A stretch of DNA of 64,000 nt from Acuticoccus sp963704595 (lineage in GTDB: Bacteria > Pseudomonadota > Alphaproteobacteria > Rhizobiales > Amorphaceae): positions 3,534,001 to 3,598,000 of the forward strand of contig OY969922.1 of the NCBI GenBank assembly GCA_963704595.1, read 5' to 3'. Shown here one piece after another: positions 44,800 to 53,764 of the stretch. Under the pieces are notes generated by a model. It ran no database searches and was not told the DNA's origin. It saw nothing but the letters and a program-made list of their open reading frames with translations. The translations under genes were made by a program, and so were the position numbers. Every line of letters begins with the position of its first letter. The stretch's first letter is position 1.

Positions 44800-46564
44800 C
44801 CGCCGACCTCGCCGATCCTGCGCTCCGGGCCCGCGCCGTCGCCGCCGCCCGCGGCGATGCGCCGTTCGACATCCTCGTCGCCGGCGGCACGGTGATCGAC
44901 ATGGTGACCGGCAAGCACCGCGCCGCGGACGTCGGCCTCGTCGGCCCGCTGATCGCGAGCGTCCACCCCCGCGACAGCCGCAGCGATGCCGGCGAGACCA
45001 TCGACGCCACCGGCGGCTTCGTCGTCCCCGGCCTCATCGACACGCACATGCACGTCGAAAGCTCGATGGTGACGCCCGCGGTCTATGCCGAAGCGGTCGT
45101 CCCCCGCGGCGTGACCACCGTCGTCTGGGACCCGCACGAGTTCGGCAACGTCTCCGGCATCGCCGGCGTGCGCTGGGCGGTCGACGCCGCGAAGGGGCTG
45201 CCGCTGCGCGTCCTTACCCTCGCGCCCTCGTGCGTGCCCTCCGCCCCCGGCCTCGAATGCGCCGGCGCCGACTTCGACGCCGCCACCATCGCCGAGCTCC
45301 TGTCGTGGCCCGAGATCGCCGGCCTCGCCGAGGTGATGACGATGCGCCCGGTGATCGACGGCGACCCGCGCATGAGCGCGATCGTCAACGCCGCGCTGGC
45401 GTCGGGCAAGCTCGTCCGCGGCCATGCCCGCAGCCTCGCCGGCGCCGACCTTGCCGCCTTCGTCGCCGCCGGCATCGGCTCCGACCACGAGCTCACCTCC
45501 GCCGACGATCTCCTCGAAAAGCTCGCCGCAGGCCTCACGATCGAGATGCGCGGCTCGCACCCGCACCTCCTGCCCGAATTCGCGGCGGCACTCGTCGCGC
45601 TCGGCCATCTCCCGCCGACACTGACACTCTGCACCGACGACACCTTCCCCGACGATCTCGCCCGGGACGGCGGCCTCGACATGGTCCTGCGCCACCTCGT
45701 CCGCCACGGCATGCCCCCCGAATGGGTCCTGCGCGCAGCGACCTACAATGCGGCCATCGCCATCGCCCGGCCGGATCTCGGCCTCGTCGCCCCCGGCCGC
45801 CGCGCCGACCTCGCCGTCTTCTCGCGGCCTCTCGGACTTCGCGGCATCCCACGTCATTGCGGACGGCGTCCCCGTCGCCGCTGAAGGCCGGCTCCTCGCC
45901 CCACTTCCGTCGGCGGACCCCGCACCGCTCCTCGGCACGATGAAGCTCGCCCCGCTGACGGCGGATGATTTCCGCGTTCGCGCAAGCGGCGACGGAGGCG
46001 CGGATCGCGACCATCGACCAGCCTCGCTTCACCCGCTGGGGCGAGCGCACGGCCGAGGTTCGCGACGGCTTCGTCGTCCCGCCGGAGGGGACCGCGCACA
46101 TCGCCGTCGTCCACCGCCACGGCCAGGCGGACAGCCGCCCCCGCGTCGGCTTCCTCGAAGGCTGGGGCACATGGCGCGGGGCGTTCGCCACCACGGTCTC
46201 ACACGACAGCCACAACCTCACCGTCTTCGGCGGCAGCGCCGAGGACCTCGCCGCCGCCGCCAACGCGGTGATCGCGGCAGGCGGCGGCATGGCCGTCGCC
46301 ACAGGGCGGCAAGGTGCAGGAAGTGCTGCCGCTGCCGCTATGCGGCCTCGTCTCGGACAGGCCGCTCGCCGAGGTGGCGGCAGGGCTTCGCCGCGATCCG
46401 CGCCGCCGTCGACGGCATTGCCGACTGGCAGCCGCCGCTCCGCGTCTTCAAGGCCTGCTTCGGCGCAACGCTCGCCTGCAACGCCGGCCCGCACCAGACC
46501 GACCGCGGCATCGCCGACGTCGCGACCGGCCGCGTCCTCGAAAGCCCGGTGCTGCGCGGACTAG
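44796..46564 (+). CDS. ade: Adenine deaminase (five frameshifts)
   Basis: About 587 residues, the normal size for Ade. Metal ligands lie in DTHMHVESS; WDPHEFGNVSGI, RGHARSL, GIGSDHE and TDDTFPDDL are family blocks, and the C-terminal domain shows FATTVSHDSHNLTVFG, a hallmark of Ade, then VLPLPLCGLVSD. Apparent single-base insertions near 45825, 45985, 46310, 46385 and 46557 break the frame; the 3n+2 span agrees with +5. With the last one corrected the protein ends VLRD at TAG 46564. It converts adenine, released by the nucleoside hydrolase, to hypoxanthine and ammonia. Its stop shares CTAG with the convergent M20 gene. Confidence 0.92.
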
Positions 46565-47738
46565 CCGGCCGAAAGCTCGCTCTCGACGAGCGCCGTCCAG
46601 TACGCCGCGCCCGTCGCGATCGCGTCGTCGTTGAAGTCGTACCCGGTGTTGTGGTGGAGCGCGCCGTCCACCGCAGGCCCGTTGCCGAGCCAGACGTAGC
46701 AACCCGGGGCCTCGCCGGCGAAAACGGCGAAATCGTCCCCCGCCGTCGACGGCGGGAAGCGGCGCACCACCTTGTCGCCCACCACCGCCTCGGCCGCCTT
46801 CAGCGCCCGAGCCGTCGCGTCGGCATCGTTCACCACCGGCGGAATGCGGCGGATGAACTCGTACTCCGCGGCGATGCCGAACATCGCCGCCGTCCCGTGC
46901 GCGAGGCGCCCGATCTCCGCCTCGAGCTGGTCGCGCACCTCGCGGCGTATAGGCCCGCGCCGTGCCGCCGATCGCCACGAAATCCGGGATGACGTTGAGC
47001 GCGCGCGGGATCGCCCGCCTGCACCGAACAGGCGCTCACCACCGAGGGCTGCAGCGGGTCGACCACACGCCCGGGGATGGTCTGGAGCGCCGACAGGAAC
47101 GTGCCCGCGGCAGTCACCGGGTCGCGCCCCAGGTGCGGCTTCGCGCCGTGGGTGCCGACGCCGCGGAAGGTCAGCCGCCAGCTGTCCGAGGAAGCGAGCT
47201 GCGGCCCCTCCACGACGGCAATCTCGTCGACGCCGAGCCCCGGCATGTTGTGCAGCCCGTAGACCGCATCGCACGGAAAGCGCTCGAACAGCCCGTCCTC
47301 GACCATCTTCTTCGCACCGCCGCGCCCTTCCTCGGCGGGCTGGAAGATGAAGTGGACGGTGCCGGAAAAGCCTCGCGTCTTCGCAAGGTGCCGTGCTGCG
47401 CCGAGGAGCATGGTGGTGTGCCCGTCATGCCCGCAGGCGTGCATCTTCCCGGGCACGGTCGACTGGTAGGGCCGCGCGACGGTCTCGGGCATCGCGAGCG
47501 CATCCATGTCGGCGCGCAGCCCGATCCGCCGCGTCCCGTTGCCGACCTGGAGCGTTCCCACCACGCCGGTCCCGCCGAGCCCGCGATCCACCGCGATCCC
47601 CGCCTTCTCCAGCATCTCGGCCACGATCCCGCTCGTCCGCTCCTCCTCGAACCCCAGCTCCGGATGCGCATGAAGATCCCGCCGCAGCGCGACGAGCTCG
47701 GCGAGGTCAGCGGTGATGGCGGGCGGGATGCGTGTCAT
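46561..47738 (-). CDS. M20-family amidohydrolase/carboxypeptidase (two frameshifts)
   Basis: About 391 residues, matching hippurate-hydrolase-type M20D enzymes. Metal-ligand blocks: RADMDALAM, HACGHDGHTTML, QPAEEGRGGAKKM and HHNTGYDF. Two extra bases, near 47010 (CCCGCGCGCGC) and 46955 (ACGCCGCG), break it; the span is 3n+2. It hydrolyses N-acyl amino acids or related amides; the substrate is open. It is convergent with ade, both stop codons using the same CTAG. Confidence 0.9.
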
Positions 47739-47828
47739 GACGGGCCTTTCGGGTGGCGGCGGGCCGCTGGCCCGTACCGCCTTGATCGACGATCCGGCCG
47801 GGGCGTGCAACCGGCCGCTGCCCCGGCA

Positions 47829-48647
47829 CTAGAGGCGGCGGAGGAAGCCGCCGGGGGCTGCGGTCACCATGAGCTTGGCGTCGAGCTCGGTGTCGGGGGC
47901 GAGGTGGAGGGGGGTGCCGTCGGCTGCGGTCACGGCGCCCTTCCCGCACTCGGCGAGGAAGGTGGCGATGGCAGTGTGCGGGCTGTTGCCGGGGTCGAAG
48001 GGGCGGTCGGCGAAGAAGCCCTGCGGCAGGTGCTCGACGATGGTGTCGAACACCACGCAGTACGCGCCGCGGGTGACGAGCGGGGCGTAGGCGTTGAGCT
48101 CGGCGAGGACGTGATCGTGGGTGTGGTTGCTGTCGAGGCAGACCATCACGGTCGCGGCATCCGCCGCCAGCGCGCGGACGGCCTCGACGACGGCGGCATC
48201 GGTGCTCGAGCCCTCGATGAGGGTGATGCGCGGCTTCAGCGGATGCGCCTCCAGCGCGGCGCGGTTGTGGGGGCGGATCTCGATGTCGACGGCGACGACG
48301 CGGCGGTGCGGCGCCTGCGGGTCGAGGGTCTCGCCGCGTTCGGTCGCGTCGGCAAGGTCGAGGAGGGCAAGCTGGGCGGCGGAGTGGACGGCCGAACCGC
48401 CGTGGGCGATCCCGGTCTCGATGATGAGGTCCGGCTTCACCCTCCAGATGATTTCCGACAGCGCGATGAGGTCCGCGGGAAGCTGGATCACCGGGCGCCC
48501 GAGCGCCTCCCAGTTGTACATGTAGCGGCGCTCGAATGCGGCCTTCGTCCAGTCCGCGGAGAGCGACTGGAACGCCGCGTCGGACGGGTAGCGCGCGATG
48601 GACGCCGCGCGCTCGGCCCGGAAGGCGGCGGCCGGGTCGTCCGTCAA
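47829..48647 (-). CDS. CmcI-like (cephalosporin hydroxylase family) methyltransferase-fold protein
   Basis: A 272-residue protein with the CmcI Rossmann fold: LIIETGIAHGGSAVHSA is the SAM-binding loop, VVAVDIEIRPHN the acidic turn, and VCLDSNHTHDHV the metal/His region. The family is annotated as cephalosporin hydroxylase but members in sugar clusters act as O-methyltransferases. TTG start overlaps the epimerase stop (TTGA). It is the last gene of the CDP-sugar operon, so methylation of a surface sugar is the likely job (inference). Confidence 0.85.
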   Translation of the reverse strand: MTDDPAAAFRAERAASIARYPSDAAFQSLSADWTKAAFERRYMYNWEALGRPVIQLPADLIALSEIIWRVKPDLIIETGIAHGGSAVHSAAQLALLDLADATERGETLDPQAPHRRVVAVDIEIRPHNRAALEAHPLKPRITLIEGSSTDAAVVEAVRALAADAATVMVCLDSNHTHDHVLAELNAYAPLVTRGAYCVVFDTIVEHLPQGFFADRPFDPGNSPHTAIATFLAECGKGAVTAADGTPLHLAPDTELDAKLMVTAAPGGFLRRL

Positions 48648-49474
48648 CGCTTCGCCTTGCAGCGGGCGCGGAAGAAGTCGGTCAGTTCGGATTCGACGCG
48701 GCGGCGCATTCCGCCGAACTCGCCGGTGAGGCGGCTGACGTCGATCTCGGCGAGGCGGCGGAGCGGCGCGTCCGGCGCGTAGGAGACCTCGGTGCCCAGC
48801 GTCTCGGCGAGAAGCTCGGCGACGTCCTCGTGGCTGAGCGGCGCACCGCTCGCGACGTTGTAGATCCGCTCCCGGCCAGAGAGCGCGATGTCGGCGAGAC
48901 GCTCGGCGGCGAACGCGACCGGCACATAGTCCTTTGCCGAGGCCGCCGCCTCGCGGATGGTGACGGCGCCGGTGGCGGCCTCGTCGAGGATCGACGCGAG
49001 GAAGGTCGACGGGTGCATCCCGTCGCCGAAGACGTTGGAAAGGCGGGCGACCCGCGCCGTCGGCGACGGGTGGGCGAGGACCAGCGCGTCGCCGAGGAGC
49101 TTGGAGAGGTCGTAGACGCTGTCGGCGCTGGGGAGAATGGTGATCGGGTCGCCCTCGCGCGCTGGCCGGTCGCCCCGCGCGCCGTAGACGCGGGTCGAGG
49201 AGAGCGCGAGGAAGCTGTTCCACTCCGTCCCGTGGAGGACGCGGGCGAGCATCGCGTCGTGCGCCTCGACCGTCTCCACCGGCATCGTGCGGAAGTTGCC
49301 GGTGAGGCCGACGGCGTAGACGACGTGCCCGAGCGGGCGGTCCATCCCCTTGCCGCTGGCGATCTCGGCGCGGGTCGGGCCCCAGACCGTGAGGCCGTGG
49401 GAGCGCAGAGCAGCGCTCACCGCCCGGCCGATGAAGCCGGTCGCGCCGAAGACTGTGGCGTCTACGTCCGCCAT
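48644..49474 (-). CDS. NAD-dependent epimerase/dehydratase
   Basis: A 276-residue extended SDR. GATGFIG (about 9-15) binds NAD, SSTRVYG is the catalytic serine region, and YDLSK supplies Tyr-x-x-x-Lys. It overlaps the acyltransferase gene upstream (start 49474, previous stop 49462) and CmcI-like gene downstream. Probably a ketoreductase or epimerase acting on the nucleotide-sugar made by rfbF/rfbG. Confidence 0.9.
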   Translation of the reverse strand: MADVDATVFGATGFIGRAVSAALRSHGLTVWGPTRAEIASGKGMDRPLGHVVYAVGLTGNFRTMPVETVEAHDAMLARVLHGTEWNSFLALSSTRVYGARGDRPAREGDPITILPSADSVYDLSKLLGDALVLAHPSPTARVARLSNVFGDGMHPSTFLASILDEAATGAVTIREAAASAKDYVPVAFAAERLADIALSGRERIYNVASGAPLSHEDVAELLAETLGTEVSYAPDAPLRRLAEIDVSRLTGEFGGMRRRVESELTDFFRARCKAKR

Positions 49475-49953
49475 GTCTTCACCGTCAGCGGATCGCCCGC
49501 TGCCACGCCGTAGGACGGCACCTCGCCGCGAACCAGAGATCCTGCAGCCACGACTGCCCCCTTTCGCACGATGGCACCGTCGAGCAGGATCACCCCGGCG
49601 CCGAGCCAAACGTCGTCTTCCACCACGATCCCGCCGCGGGAGGGCAGGAAGCCCTGCTCGCGGATGAGTTTCGAGCGATCGCGAAACGCGTGGTTGACCG
49701 AAGCGAACACACAGTTGGCTGCCACTGCAACATCGTTGCCGATCGTCACGCCGTTACCACTATAGATGACGCAGCCCGAATTTATGACGGTGCGCGCGCC
49801 GATCATGATGTCGCCGTTGCCGCCGGCGGGCTTTATCTTGACGAAGCTGTCGATCACGCTGTCCGGGCCGATCACGATCCGCGTGCCGCGCACGCTGGGC
49901 TCGATGTCGGCAAGCGGGGAAACCTCGGCGGTCGGATCGACCTCGATACTCAT
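49462..49953 (-). CDS. Hexapeptide-repeat acyltransferase
   Basis: A 163-residue left-handed beta-helix protein of the maltose/nodulation acetyltransferase kind. Repeats such as IGARTVINSGCVIYSG and IGNDVAVAANCVF show the hexapeptide period; VNHAF holds the catalytic histidine; VWLGAGVILLDGAIV follows. It likely O- or N-acetylates a sugar. Start ATG 49953 is one base after the methyltransferase stop. Confidence 0.88.
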   Translation of the reverse strand: MSIEVDPTAEVSPLADIEPSVRGTRIVIGPDSVIDSFVKIKPAGGNGDIMIGARTVINSGCVIYSGNGVTIGNDVAVAANCVFASVNHAFRDRSKLIREQGFLPSRGGIVVEDDVWLGAGVILLDGAIVRKGAVVAAGSLVRGEVPSYGVAAGDPLTVKTWRT

Positions 49954-49954
49954 T

Positions 49955-51178
49955 TCAGAACTCTCGTATTTCCGGCACGGCCGTGATGAAACGGGCATCC
50001 CACGCGCGGGTGTACTCAAGCTGCCGTGCGATCTCGTCCGCGATGTTCCACGGCAGGATCACGATGCGGTCCGGCCGCCGGGCGCGCAAGACGTCCTCGG
50101 CGACGATCGGAATGCGGCTGCCCGGCATGTACCGGCCGACCTTGCCGGGGCTGCGATCGACGACGAAGCCGATGAGATCGCCGCAGATTCCGGCAAAATT
50201 GAGAAGCGTGTTGCCCTTCGCCGCTGCACCGTATGCCGCAACCGAGAGCCCGTTTGCGCGCAGCGATCGGAGCGTCCCCAGAAAATCGTCCCGGATCGCC
50301 TCGGCCCGCGCCTGGAAGGCCTCGTAAGGCACGCGCGTCGAGAGGCCGGCCGCGCGCTCCTTCTCAAGCATCCGTGCGGGCGCGTCCGTCACCGGGCGGG
50401 CGCTTGCCTTCGGTGCGGCGAAGACCCGCAGCGAGCCGCCGTGGGTGGGAAGCTCCGCGACGTCGAAGACGGTGAGGCCGGAAGCCGCGAGGATCCGGCT
50501 CACCGCGATCAGCGAGAGATAGCTGAAATGCTCGTGGTAGATGGTGTCGAACTCGGCGTTCTCGATCAGCATGAGGAGGTGCGGGAACTCGAAGGTGGCG
50601 ACGCCCTCCGGCTTCAGGAGCGCCGCGATGCCGCGTGCGAAATCGTTGATGTCCGGCACGTGGGCGAGGACGTTGTTGGCGACGATGAGGTCGGCCCGGC
50701 GGCCCGCGTCGGCCAGGCGCGCGCCAGCGCCTCGCCGAAGAAGGCCTCGACGATCTCGATCCCGCGACGCTCGCGCGGCGGCCGCGGTCCCGGCGGTCGG
50801 CTCGACGCCGTAGCAGGGGATGCCGCGCGCCGCGACGTACTGGAGGAGGTAGCCGTCGTTGGCGCCGACCTCGGCCACCATCGACGCCGGACCGAGGCCG
50901 AACCGTGACGTCATCTCCGCCACGTAGCGCTCGGCGTGGGCGAGCCAGGACGAGGACGTCGCGCTGTAGTAGCCGTAGTCGTCGCCGAAGAGGGCGTCCG
51001 GCGCGATGACGTCCACCGTCTGCACCAGCCAGCACACCTCGCAGACCTTCACCCTCAGCGGAAAACGGCGCTCGGGGGCGGCAAGGTCGGCCGCGTCGAG
51101 GTAGGCGTTGGAGGGGGGCGCGGTGCCGAGGTCGGCGAAGTCCAGCGTCAGCGGGGCGCCGCAGTGGCGGCAGCTCAT
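49955..51178 (-). CDS. C-methyltransferase with zinc-binding domain, NDP-sugar type (two compensating frameshifts)
   Basis: A 407-residue methyltransferase of the TylC3/NovU-like class. An N-terminal zinc site (CRHC at 3-6 and CEVC near 47) is followed by the SAM domain (VAEVGANDGYLLQY) and the conserved HEHFSYLSL catalytic block; a C-terminal domain has AAYGAAAKGNTLLNF. An extra base near 50770 and a missing base near 50710 garble about 20 residues but cancel. Typically adds a C-methyl to a keto-deoxysugar nucleotide, fitting with rfbF/rfbG and the epimerase. Start overlaps the epimerase stop if that is corrected (ATGA). Confidence 0.88.
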   Translation of the reverse strand: MSCRHCGAPLTLDFADLGTAPPSNAYLDAADLAAPERRFPLRVKVCEVCWLVQTVDVIAPDALFGDDYGYYSATSSSWLAHAERYVAEMTSRFGLGPASMVAEVGANDGYLLQYVAARGIPCYGVEPTAGTAAAARASRDRDRRGLLRRGAGARLADAGRRADLIVANNVLAHVPDINDFARGIAALLKPEGVATFEFPHLLMLIENAEFDTIYHEHFSYLSLIAVSRILAASGLTVFDVAELPTHGGSLRVFAAPKASARPVTDAPARMLEKERAAGLSTRVPYEAFQARAEAIRDDFLGTLRSLRANGLSVAAYGAAAKGNTLLNFAGICGDLIGFVVDRSPGKVGRYMPGSRIPIVAEDVLRARRPDRIVILPWNIADEIARQLEYTRAWDARFITAVPEIREF

Positions 51179-51733
51179 GGCGCGCGCCCTCGCGAGGGGG
51201 ACGAAGGCATCGTCCAGCATGGGAAGCGCCGCGTCCCGCGCAGAGACGGCGACGGGGGGCAGCGGCCAGCCGATGCCGAGCGCCGGCGAGGCGTGGTGGA
51301 TGCCGCCTTCGGCCTCGGGCGCATGGGGGGCGCTGTGGAGGTAGAGAAGATGGCAGTCGTCCGTCAGCGTCTGGAAGCCGTGGGCGCATCCCTCGGGGAT
51401 CAGGAGGGCACGGGTGTTTTCGGCCGAAAGCTCTGCGGCGACGTGCCGGCCGAAGGTGGGCGATCCATCGCGCAGATCCACCGCGACGTCGAGAATGGCG
51501 CCCGACAGGCAGGAGACGAGCTTGGCCTCGAGGTGCGGCGCGCGCTGGAAGTGCAGCCCCCGGACCGTGCCTGCCCGCCGGGTCACGGTGTGGTTGATCT
51601 GCGCGATGGTTCCGAGGGGAACCGCATCGGGCTCGTAGAGGCGCGCGAGGCTTCCCCTCTCGTCGCCGCGCGGGTGCCGCTCGACGATCACCACGCCGAA
51701 GACGGGGGTCGGGTGATAGGTGAAGCGGCTCAA
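51175..51733 (-). CDS. dTDP-4-dehydrorhamnose 3,5-epimerase-like protein (frameshift near 51185)
   Basis: A cupin epimerase of about 185 residues. Catalytic blocks: QINHTVTRRAGTVRGLHFQ and LIPEGCAHGFQTL. As written, the frame runs without stop into the methyltransferase; removing one G near 51185 ends it LARRAP at TGA 51175-51177, giving an ATGA overlap, and the span is 3n+1. The start is TTG in the rfbG stop (TTGA). Here it likely epimerises a CDP-keto sugar rather than dTDP-rhamnose precursor, since no rml genes are present. Confidence 0.85.
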
Positions 51734-52810
51734 GGTGTGGCGTCCCGTTGCGGCGCGGATGCCTCGAAGGCGTCGATCTGGCGGGCGGTGAAGGCCGCCA
51801 TGTCCGCACCGGAATGCCATGCGCGGTACCATGCCAGCGGTCTCGTGGAGCGCCCGATCCAGCGGCCAGACCGGCGTCCAGCCGAGCGCCCGGTGCGCCT
51901 TAGTGCTGTCGAGGCGCAGGATGTTCGCCTCGTGGAGGGTCGCGCCCCCGGCGTCGATCCTGACTTCGGCGCCCTCGCCCCAGGCGTCCGCGAGGCGGGC
52001 GGCAAGCGCGCCGACGCTGAGGTCGTCGCCGGGAGCGGGGCCGAAATTCCAGGCGTCGTCGGCACCCGCCTCGCGGTCCAGCAGCGCGGCGGCGAGGCGG
52101 AGGTAGCCAGCGAGCGGGTCGAGCACGTGCTGGAACGGGCGGACGGCGTCCGGCCGCCGCAGCACCAGCGGTTCGCCGGCCGCGAAGGCGCGCACGGCAT
52201 CGGGCACCAGCCGGTCCGCCGCGAAATCGCCGCCGCCGATCACGTTGCCGGCCCGCGCCGTCGCGATCCGCGCATCGGTGGCGAGGCTGTGGCGGAGGGA
52301 GTGCGCCACCAGCTCCGCCGCCGCCTTGGAGGCCGAATAGGGGTCGAGGCCGCCGAGCCGGTCATCCTCGCGGTAGGGCTCCTGCCGCTCCTCGTTCCGG
52401 TACACCTTGTCGGTGGTGACGGCGACGATGGCCTTGACGGTCGCAGCGCCCGCCGCGGCGGCGATCACATTGGCGGTGCCCATCACGTTGGTCGCGAAGG
52501 TGTCCACCGGGGCGGCGTAGCCTGCGCGCACCAGCGGCTGCGCGGCGAGGTGGAACACGACCTCGGGCGCGGCGTCCCGGATGGCGGCTTCGGTCGCCGC
52601 CGGGTCGCGGATGTCGACCCGAAGGTCGGCCGCCAGAACGCGCGAGACATCGGCGAGCGCGAACAGCGAGGGCGCCGTCGGCGGGTCGAGCGCGAGGCCG
52701 GTCACCAACGCGCCGCGGCGCGCCAGCCAGAGCGCGAGCCAGCCGCCCTTGAAACCGGTGTGCCCGGTCACGAGGACCCGGCGGCCTACGAAGGGGTCTG
52801 CCTGTCCCAT
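51730..52810 (-). CDS. rfbG: CDP-glucose 4,6-dehydratase (frameshift near 51835)
   Basis: About 359 residues. LVTGHTGFKGGWLALWL is the diagnostic NAD-binding start of CDP-glucose 4,6-dehydratases; VTTDKVYRN and PYSASKAAAEL hold the catalytic Thr/Asp and Tyr-x-x-x-Lys. An extra base near 51835 shifts the frame before AWYRAWHSG; the span is 3n+1. It produces CDP-4-keto-6-deoxyglucose from the product of rfbF. Overlaps rfbF by 25 bases. Confidence 0.92.
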
Positions 52811-53574
52811 ACCCGCCAAGCCGCCTGACCGGCGTTCCAGAGGTCTTCCAGCCGGTTCTTCTCGCGCAGCGTGTCCATCGGCTGCCAGAACCCGTCGTGC
52901 TCGTAGGCGATGAGCTCGCCCTCGGCGGCAAGGCGGGCCATCGGCCCCTCCTCCCACGCCGTCGCATCGCCGTCGATGTAGTCGATCACCTTCGGCGACA
53001 GCACGAAGAAGCCGCCGTTGATCCGCCCGCCCTCGCCGCGCGGCTTCTCGGTGAACTGGCTGACGTTGCCGGCCGTGCCGAGCTCCAGCGCACCGTAGCG
53101 GCCCGGCGGCGTCACGGCGGTGACGGTGGCGAGCCTGCCGTGCGCCTGGTGGAAGGCGATCTGCCGCGCGACGTCCACGTCCGCCACGCCGTCGCCGTAG
53201 GTGAAGCAGAACGGCTCGTCGCCGAGCGCGTCCGCCACCCGCTTCAGGCGCCCACCGGTCATGGTCGACTGGCCGGTGTCGATCAGCGTCACCCGCCAGG
53301 GTTCCGCGCGCTGCTCGTGGTAGATGATCTCGTTGCTGCGCATGTCGAACGTCACGTCGGACATGTGCATGAAATAGTTCGAGAAATATTCCTTGATGAT
53401 GTAGCCCTTGTAGCCGCAGCAGATGATGAAGTCGTTGACGCCGTAGTGCGCGTAGATCTTCATGATGTGCCACAGGATCGGGCGGCCGCCGATCTCGACC
53501 ATGGGCTTGGGGCGGACCATGGTCTCCTCGCTGATCCGGGTGCCGAGCCCGCCGGCGAGCAGCACCGCCTTCAT
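52786..53574 (-). CDS. rfbF: Glucose-1-phosphate cytidylyltransferase
   Basis: A 262-residue nucleotidyltransferase. The N-terminal LLAGGLGTRISEETMVRPKPM holds the CTP loop and catalytic Arg/Lys; GYKGYIIKEYFSNYF, TYGDGVADVD and NGGFFVL are RfbF-specific blocks. It makes CDP-glucose and is the first gene of the seven-gene sugar operon. Confidence 0.96.
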   Translation of the reverse strand: MKAVLLAGGLGTRISEETMVRPKPMVEIGGRPILWHIMKIYAHYGVNDFIICCGYKGYIIKEYFSNYFMHMSDVTFDMRSNEIIYHEQRAEPWRVTLIDTGQSTMTGGRLKRVADALGDEPFCFTYGDGVADVDVARQIAFHQAHGRLATVTAVTPPGRYGALELGTAGNVSQFTEKPRGEGGRINGGFFVLSPKVIDYIDGDATAWEEGPMARLAAEGELIAYEHDGFWQPMDTLREKNRLEDLWNAGQAAWRVWDRQTPS

Positions 53575-53764
53575 GCCGCACCGCCCGGCCGCGCGCCGGC
53601 GAATGGCGTTGATGGTGGGTCGCTTGCGGTCTGGTCGGGCACGGTGGATCCGGCTTCGGGGCGGCGGCGCGCTGGGCGCCGCGGCGGACATCCCACTCTA
53701 TAGCGCCCGGCGGCAGGACACGCTAGCGTTGAAGCCACAAGTTGAGCGAGTGGCACCCGCACCG

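Noticed and set aside
43886..47738. Nucleoside hydrolase, adenine deaminase and M20 genes as pseudogenes
   Set aside because: Catalytic residues are intact, no in-frame nonsense codons occur, and each break is repaired by removing one base from a short run.
49955..53581. A 1208-codon frame that would fuse dehydratase, epimerase and methyltransferase
   Set aside because: The parts have their own start codons and overlaps; the missing stops are explained by single extra bases near 51835 and 51185 that also fit the gene lengths modulo 3.
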